Shown: positions 59,598-64,000 of the stretch, piece by piece | Layout of the letters: every line of letters begins with the position of its first letter | Position numbering within the stretch: the stretch's first letter is position 1 | NCBI GenBank assembly: GCA_022763185.1 | Contig: JALEGL010000015.1 | Coordinates: forward strand, 202,036 to 266,035 | DNA length: 64,000 bases | Origin: a bacterium | GTDB taxonomy: Bacteria > Bdellovibrionota_G > JALEGL01 | Direction of reading: 5' to 3' | Translations under genes and position numbers: made by a program | The notes under the pieces: generated by a model | What the model was told of the DNA's origin: nothing | The model's input: the letters and a program-made list of their open reading frames with translations, nothing else | Databases searched by the model: none

Positions 59598-62252
59598 ATG
59601 AACTTAATGAATAAAATATCAAACTTTGCAATCAAACATCCCAAAAGCTTTATGGCTGGGGTTGTATCTTTGGTTACCTTGACCATTGCCTTGGTTGCAT
59701 TGCCTAGTGTTTCACAAAAAGCCAGTGAGTATTTAAATACAATCCATATTGATACAGATCCAGAAAACATGCTTTCAAAGGATGAGCCGGTTCGTGTTTT
59801 TCATAATGATATGAAAAAAGAGTTTGGCTTATATGACATGGTGGTGGTGGGTGTTATTAATGATACGCATCCGCAAGGCGTATTCAATGTGGAAACCTTA
59901 GGTCATGTTTTTGAGTTGACCCAATTTATTGAACAAATCCAATGGGAAGAAGGCGGCCAACAAAAGGGTGTTATCGGTGTTGACGTGATTGCACCCTCAA
60001 CCGTAGATAATATAGAGCAAGGGGGCTTAGGAACGGTTCGTTTTGAATGGCTTATGGAACAAGCCCCACAAACAGAAGAAGAAGCGCTAGCCATTGCCAA
60101 TAAAGCCAAGAGAATCCCTTTTTTACAAGACACCTTAATATCAACAGATCATAAAGCTTTGGCGATTTACGTGCCTATCAGTTCAAAAGATGTGAGTTAT
60201 GAAGTAGCGCAAAAAATCCAAGAAAAAATTGATAGCATCAAAAAAGAAGAAACCTATCACATCACTGGTTTGCCCATTGCCCAAGATCAGTTTGGTGTAG
60301 AAATGTTCAAACAAATGGCAGTGTCGGCACCCTTGGCCATGGCCTTAATTTTTCTTTTGATGTGGTTTTTCTTTAGAAGTGTGGGCTTGATTATTGCGCC
60401 GATGATTGTTGCCATGGTTTCAGTCATTTTTACCATGGGGGCCTTGGTTATTTCAGGAAATACCATTCACATCATGAGTTCCATGATTCCAATTTTCATT
60501 ATGCCTATTGCAGTACTCGATGCCGTGCATATTTTATCTGACTTTTTTGATCGCTACCCACGGCACAAAGATTGCCACTTAACCATTCAAGAAGTGATGG
60601 CAGACTTGCACTCTCCCATGTTATTTACCTCATTGACCACTGCGGCTGGTTTCTTCTCCTTGGCGTTCACACCCATTCCACCGGTGCAGGTTTTTGGTGT
60701 TTTTATTGGGATTGGCGTTTTGCTGGCCTGGTTTTTAACAGTGACATTGGTGCCAGCTTACATTGTACTCTTACCAAAAAAATCTTTGGAAAATTTTGGT
60801 AAACAACATTGTGAAGTTGAAACAACGCAAGGTCAAGAACAGGTAGCATCGGCTCATTTGATTGATAGACTATTGAGCAAACTAGGAAACGTTAGCTATC
60901 AACGCGCCAAGTTGATTGTTGTTCTTACGATTGCCTTGGTTGGTGTGGCCTATATGGGTATACAAAAAATCCAAATCAATGATAACCCAGTCAATTGGTT
61001 TGAACCCAGCCATCCTATTCGTGTTGCCGATAAAGCGTTAAATGAAAAGTTTGCTGGAACCTACATGGCGTATTTAACCTTGGTTCCACAAGAGGCCATG
61101 CAATACAAGTTCAAACAAGATGCTTTTGATCAACTGAATGAACAAGTTAAAGCCGATATGCTGGCCTATTTAACAGACAAACATTGGCTTAATGAATCAA
61201 TTGATTTGGCACAGCTTAAAACCATCCGAGATTATGTTTTTATCCAGCAAGATGCGCAAGATGATGACGTCCTTTGGGAAGCTTGGGATCAAGCAGGGAT
61301 GCTTGTGGATGCAAAAATGCAGGAAGCGCAAATTTTCAAACGCCCAGATGTTTTGGCTTTTATTGAAAAGCTGCAAGCCCACCTACAAACAACAGGGATA
61401 GTCGGTAAAAGCAATGCTTTGCCTGACGTGGTTAAAACCGTGCATAGAGAATTGTTTTTAGGAAAAGATGAAGCCTTTAGAGTTCCTGATAGCAGTTCTG
61501 CGGTAGCACAAACTTTGATCACCTATCAAGGGGGACACCGGCCGCAAGACTTATGGCATTTTGTAACGCCAAGTTATGACAAAAGTAATATCTGGATACA
61601 GTTGAACAGTGGTGACAATAAAGACATGCAAGCCTTGGTGGCCTCAATAGATGAGTTTATGCAAAACAATGATGCGCCCATTGCGCTTAGGCATCAATGG
61701 TTTGGTCTAACCTACATCAATGTTATCTGGCAGCAAAAAATGGTGGCTGGGATGCTAGAATCTTTTGGCGGCAGTTTTATCATTGTGTTGTTGATGATGA
61801 TCTTTTTGTTTCGATCTGTGTGGTGGGGCATTTTATCGATGATCCCATTGACAGTGTCTATTGCATTTATCTACGGAATAATTGGGTTTATTGGCAAAGA
61901 CTATGACATGCCTGTTGCGGTACTGTCGTCCTTGAGTTTAGGTTTGGCCGTGGACTATGCCATACACTTTTTGGCCCGCAGTCGACAGATCAGAAAGCAG
62001 CATAAAAGCTGGAAGGCAGCGCTAGAAGAAATTTATGAAGAGCCTGCGCGCGCCATCTTAAGAAATGTGATCGTGATTGGTATTGGCTTTACGCCTTTAC
62101 TGATGGCGCCTTTAATTCCGTATCAAACGGTGGGTGTTTTTATCTCAGCCATTTTACTTTTGGCAGGAGGGGCATCATTGATCATTTTACCGGCAGTTAT
62201 CACTGCTGCAAAAAATATTTTATTTAAAAATTCAGAACAACAAGGAGCATAA
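59598..62252 (+). CDS. RND/MMPL-family exporter
   Basis: 884-residue transporter with the RND plan: one membrane helix near the start, a large periplasmic loop (about 40-230), five more helices (I-F-I-M-P-I-A-V-L-D-A-V-H in the fourth-helix region), then a repeat of the pattern with a second loop (about 460-700) and a final bundle with L-S-L-G-L-A-V-D-Y-A-I-H-F. The D-A-V-H and D-Y-A-I-H motifs hold the proton-relay residues of the COG1033 group. It starts an operon with a LolA-like protein and an outer-membrane barrel, so it probably moves a lipid or lipoprotein across the envelope. Confidence 0.9.
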   Translation: MNLMNKISNFAIKHPKSFMAGVVSLVTLTIALVALPSVSQKASEYLNTIHIDTDPENMLSKDEPVRVFHNDMKKEFGLYDMVVVGVINDTHPQGVFNVETLGHVFELTQFIEQIQWEEGGQQKGVIGVDVIAPSTVDNIEQGGLGTVRFEWLMEQAPQTEEEALAIANKAKRIPFLQDTLISTDHKALAIYVPISSKDVSYEVAQKIQEKIDSIKKEETYHITGLPIAQDQFGVEMFKQMAVSAPLAMALIFLLMWFFFRSVGLIIAPMIVAMVSVIFTMGALVISGNTIHIMSSMIPIFIMPIAVLDAVHILSDFFDRYPRHKDCHLTIQEVMADLHSPMLFTSLTTAAGFFSLAFTPIPPVQVFGVFIGIGVLLAWFLTVTLVPAYIVLLPKKSLENFGKQHCEVETTQGQEQVASAHLIDRLLSKLGNVSYQRAKLIVVLTIALVGVAYMGIQKIQINDNPVNWFEPSHPIRVADKALNEKFAGTYMAYLTLVPQEAMQYKFKQDAFDQLNEQVKADMLAYLTDKHWLNESIDLAQLKTIRDYVFIQQDAQDDDVLWEAWDQAGMLVDAKMQEAQIFKRPDVLAFIEKLQAHLQTTGIVGKSNALPDVVKTVHRELFLGKDEAFRVPDSSSAVAQTLITYQGGHRPQDLWHFVTPSYDKSNIWIQLNSGDNKDMQALVASIDEFMQNNDAPIALRHQWFGLTYINVIWQQKMVAGMLESFGGSFIIVLLMMIFLFRSVWWGILSMIPLTVSIAFIYGIIGFIGKDYDMPVAVLSSLSLGLAVDYAIHFLARSRQIRKQHKSWKAALEEIYEEPARAILRNVIVIGIGFTPLLMAPLIPYQTVGVFISAILLLAGGASLIILPAVITAAKNILFKNSEQQGA

Positions 62253-62253
62253 A

Positions 62254-63081
62254 GTGAAAACAAGATTTAAATTATTAACAACAGTAGGAGCTTTTTTAAT
62301 CAGTGGTTTCTTTCTTCCGGCAGCGCAAGCGCAGGAAGCAGCAAAAAAACCAAGTATTAATGTAGAAGACTTGGTGAAAAAGGCCAGTCATGCTGCCTAT
62401 TATAATGGTAAAGATGGAACGGCTAAAGTGGAGATGATCATCAAAGATGGTCAAGGCAGAGAAAGAATTAGAAAGTTCACCATTCTTAGAAAAGATATTG
62501 ATGATAAAAACGATGGTGCACAAAAATTTTATATATCCTTTTCATATCCATCTGATGTACAAAAAATGTCTTTCTTGGTTTGGAAAAATATCAATAAAGC
62601 CGATGATCGTTGGATGTACTTGCCTGCCTTAGATTTGGTAAAACCTATTTCTGCCAGTGATGAGCGAACCAGCTTTGTAGGTTCAGATTTTTTCTATGAA
62701 GATGTATCAGGCCGTATTCCAACAGAAGACAGACACACCTTACTTGAAGAAAGCAAACAATATTATGTGCTTAAAAGTGAACCTAAAGATGCCTCTAAGG
62801 TAGAATTTTCTTATTACAAAAACTGGATTCATAAAGACACTTTTATCCCGGTTAAAACAGAGTTCTACAACAAGGCCAACAAGTTGTATCGAAGCTATGA
62901 AGCAAGCAAAGTGGGTAAGGTGGGGCAGTACAATACGGTCTTGGAATCAAAAATGACAGACCATGTGAAAGGCGGATATACCATTATTAAATATTCTGCT
63001 GTTGCCTATGATAAAGCTTTACCCGAAAGTATTTTTTCAGAACGCTATTTAAGAACCCCACCCAGAAAATATATGAAATAA
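62254..63081 (+). CDS. LolA-like outer-membrane lipoprotein-sorting protein
   Basis: GTG 62254 lies six bases after AAGGAG, one base after the exporter stop. A signal peptide ends near A-Q-A-Q (residue 27). The mature 250 residues resemble the LolA-like pfam17131 group: T-A-K-V-E-M-I-I-K-D, W-M-Y-L-P-A-L and F-V-G-S-D-F-F-Y-E-D. Members carry a lipid or lipoprotein through the periplasm; here the genomic link is with the RND exporter rather than LolCDE. Confidence 0.85.
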   Translation: MKTRFKLLTTVGAFLISGFFLPAAQAQEAAKKPSINVEDLVKKASHAAYYNGKDGTAKVEMIIKDGQGRERIRKFTILRKDIDDKNDGAQKFYISFSYPSDVQKMSFLVWKNINKADDRWMYLPALDLVKPISASDERTSFVGSDFFYEDVSGRIPTEDRHTLLEESKQYYVLKSEPKDASKVEFSYYKNWIHKDTFIPVKTEFYNKANKLYRSYEASKVGKVGQYNTVLESKMTDHVKGGYTIIKYSAVAYDKALPESIFSERYLRTPPRKYMK

Positions 63082-63090
63082 AAAGATTGG

Positions 63091-63126
63091 ATTTCTCTAG
63101 GCCAAATGCGCCTAGAGAAATTTTTT
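63091..63126 (+). terminator. Terminator or attenuator between LolA-like and barrel genes
   Basis: ATTTCTCTAGGC (63091-63102) pairs perfectly with GCCTAGAGAAAT (63110-63121) around a seven-base loop and ends in a T run. It lies inside the operon, so it probably lowers downstream expression rather than ending the transcript. Confidence 0.85.
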
Positions 63127-63139
63127 GGAGATACGCATC

Positions 63140-64000
63140 ATGAAACTTAAAACTCATTTTTTAATGTTATTTGTAGCATTTCATATGGCAGCGTGGGCAC
63201 AAGATCCACCGTTACCCACAGGTCTGGGCGAGGAAAGCAGTCCTCCATCTGAAGAGCCACAGTTGCCTTCTGGATTAGATGGCAATCAAGCAGAAAAAAT
63301 TAAAGAAAAAAAATATTGGAAAGATCAATTGCCGTTTACGCTCAATGGTTTTACGGAAACAAGAGGGGGGCTGCGCTTACACAATGATCCGCATCAAAAA
63401 GATATGTCTTTAGCAGAAGCTCGTTTGCATTCAGAGATTTCAAAAAGCTGGGACAGGGTTTCATTGAATCTTGCTTCTGATTTTTTATACGATGCTGTGA
63501 TTGAGAGTGATGATTTTAATTTAGAGGATGGTCAATCATGGTTTGATTTGAGAGAAGCCAACTTGGTGTTAAGACCGTTAAGTTTTTTGGATTTAAAATT
63601 GGGCAGACAAATTTTAACTTGGGGAACAGGAGATTTACTGTTCATCAATGACCTTTTTCCTAAAGATTGGAACTCCTTTTTTATAGGGCGTGACTTGGCT
63701 TATTTAAAAGCACCATCTGATGCTATCAAAGCCTCATTTTTTAGTCCGCTGGCCAATTTGGATGTGGTGTATACGCCACAATTTGATAGTGATCGTTACA
63801 TTGATGGGCAAAGGATATCGTATTTTTCACAAAATCAACAAAGTGTTGTCGGTCGCAATGATCCGGTGTTGGTTAATCAACCCAATGCTTGGTTTGAAGA
63901 CGATGAATGGGCCTTGCGACTGTACCGGCAAATCAAAGCTCATAGCGTTGCCCTCTACTATTATAATGGTTTTTGGAAAAGCCCCAGTGGTTTTAGTTTA
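63140..64000 (+). CDS. Outer-membrane beta-barrel protein, DUF1302-like (3' end beyond window)
   Basis: A signal peptide (K-L-K-T-H-F-L-M-L-F, cleavage near A-W-A-Q) is followed by a P/S/E-rich segment and, from about residue 65, alternating beta-strands with a L-G-R-Q-I-L-T-W-G-T-G-D motif typical of DUF1302-type barrels. 287 residues are visible and the frame is open at the window edge. A ribosome binding site (TGGAG) lies ten bases before ATG 63140. It likely forms the outer-membrane part of the exporter system. Confidence 0.78.
   Translation, partial: MKLKTHFLMLFVAFHMAAWAQDPPLPTGLGEESSPPSEEPQLPSGLDGNQAEKIKEKKYWKDQLPFTLNGFTETRGGLRLHNDPHQKDMSLAEARLHSEISKSWDRVSLNLASDFLYDAVIESDDFNLEDGQSWFDLREANLVLRPLSFLDLKLGRQILTWGTGDLLFINDLFPKDWNSFFIGRDLAYLKAPSDAIKASFFSPLANLDVVYTPQFDSDRYIDGQRISYFSQNQQSVVGRNDPVLVNQPNAWFEDDEWALRLYRQIKAHSVALYYYNGFWKSPSGFSL

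Noticed and set aside
1-64000. CRISPR array, tRNA or rRNA genes
   Set aside because: I found no regularly spaced direct repeats, no T-loop (GTTCGAATC-like) in a cloverleaf context, and no rRNA-like sequence.

Overview
The window looks like the replication-origin region of a Gram-negative, moderately AT-rich bacterium. Envelope genes (YidC, many Sec signal peptides and lipoboxes, a LolA-like protein, an outer-membrane barrel) point to two membranes, and a CtaA-type haem A synthase suggests aerobic respiration. The origin cluster contains jag/khpB, which is usual in Firmicutes and in delta-proteobacterial or Bdellovibrionota lineages but not in typical gamma- or alphaproteobacteria. I therefore infer a Bdellovibrionota or Deltaproteobacteria-like organism, without being able to name it.

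Layout. 1-10280: scattered housekeeping genes (bcp, dksA, galU, priA, bioY, a HIT hydrolase, a YiiX-like papain-fold protein, an MltB-like lytic transglycosylase) mixed with small secreted proteins of unknown function. 10281-12177: an accessory patch with a REP-like palindrome, an orphan prepilin and a frameshifted SUKH (SMI1/KNR4) gene. 12178-15392: dnaN and dnaA transcribed away from each other around an oriC with several DnaA boxes and an AT-rich stretch. 15533-29321: a secreted vWA-like protein, then rpmH-rnpA-yidD-yidC-jag-mnmE-hexapeptide protein-mnmG and, after two opposite-strand secreted-protein genes, parA-parB. Three perfect parS sites lie inside the hexapeptide gene and mnmG. rsmG, recF and gyrB are absent from this locus.

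29412-47782: a lipoprotein with FN3-like and PEBP domains, a DapB-fold dehydrogenase, a 1561-residue secreted protein of unknown function, grxC, dps, a desaturase with a duplicated coiled-coil tail, a methyltransferase, a TrpR-family regulator, ctaA, an exported class V aminotransferase and a lipoprotein esterase. 47925-53768: a likely operon of DUF547, a DedA/flavin disulfide reductase fusion and MarC, followed by a BCCT transporter. 54009-55478: a lipoprotein made of W-x-H-P repeats.

55700-59544: an apparent persulfide-detoxification locus (ArsR regulator divergent from a membrane-anchored rhodanese and an ETHE1-like persulfide dioxygenase; after a cardiolipin synthase, a YgaP-like DUF2892 protein), with long AT palindromes upstream of two of the transcription units. 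59598-64000: an RND/MMPL exporter, a LolA-like periplasmic protein and an outer-membrane barrel that runs off the window; together they look like an envelope-spanning lipid or lipoprotein transport system. No tRNA, rRNA, CRISPR array or intact transposase was seen. Three palindromes sharing a CGGGGACAG tag are the only clear mobile-like repeats.
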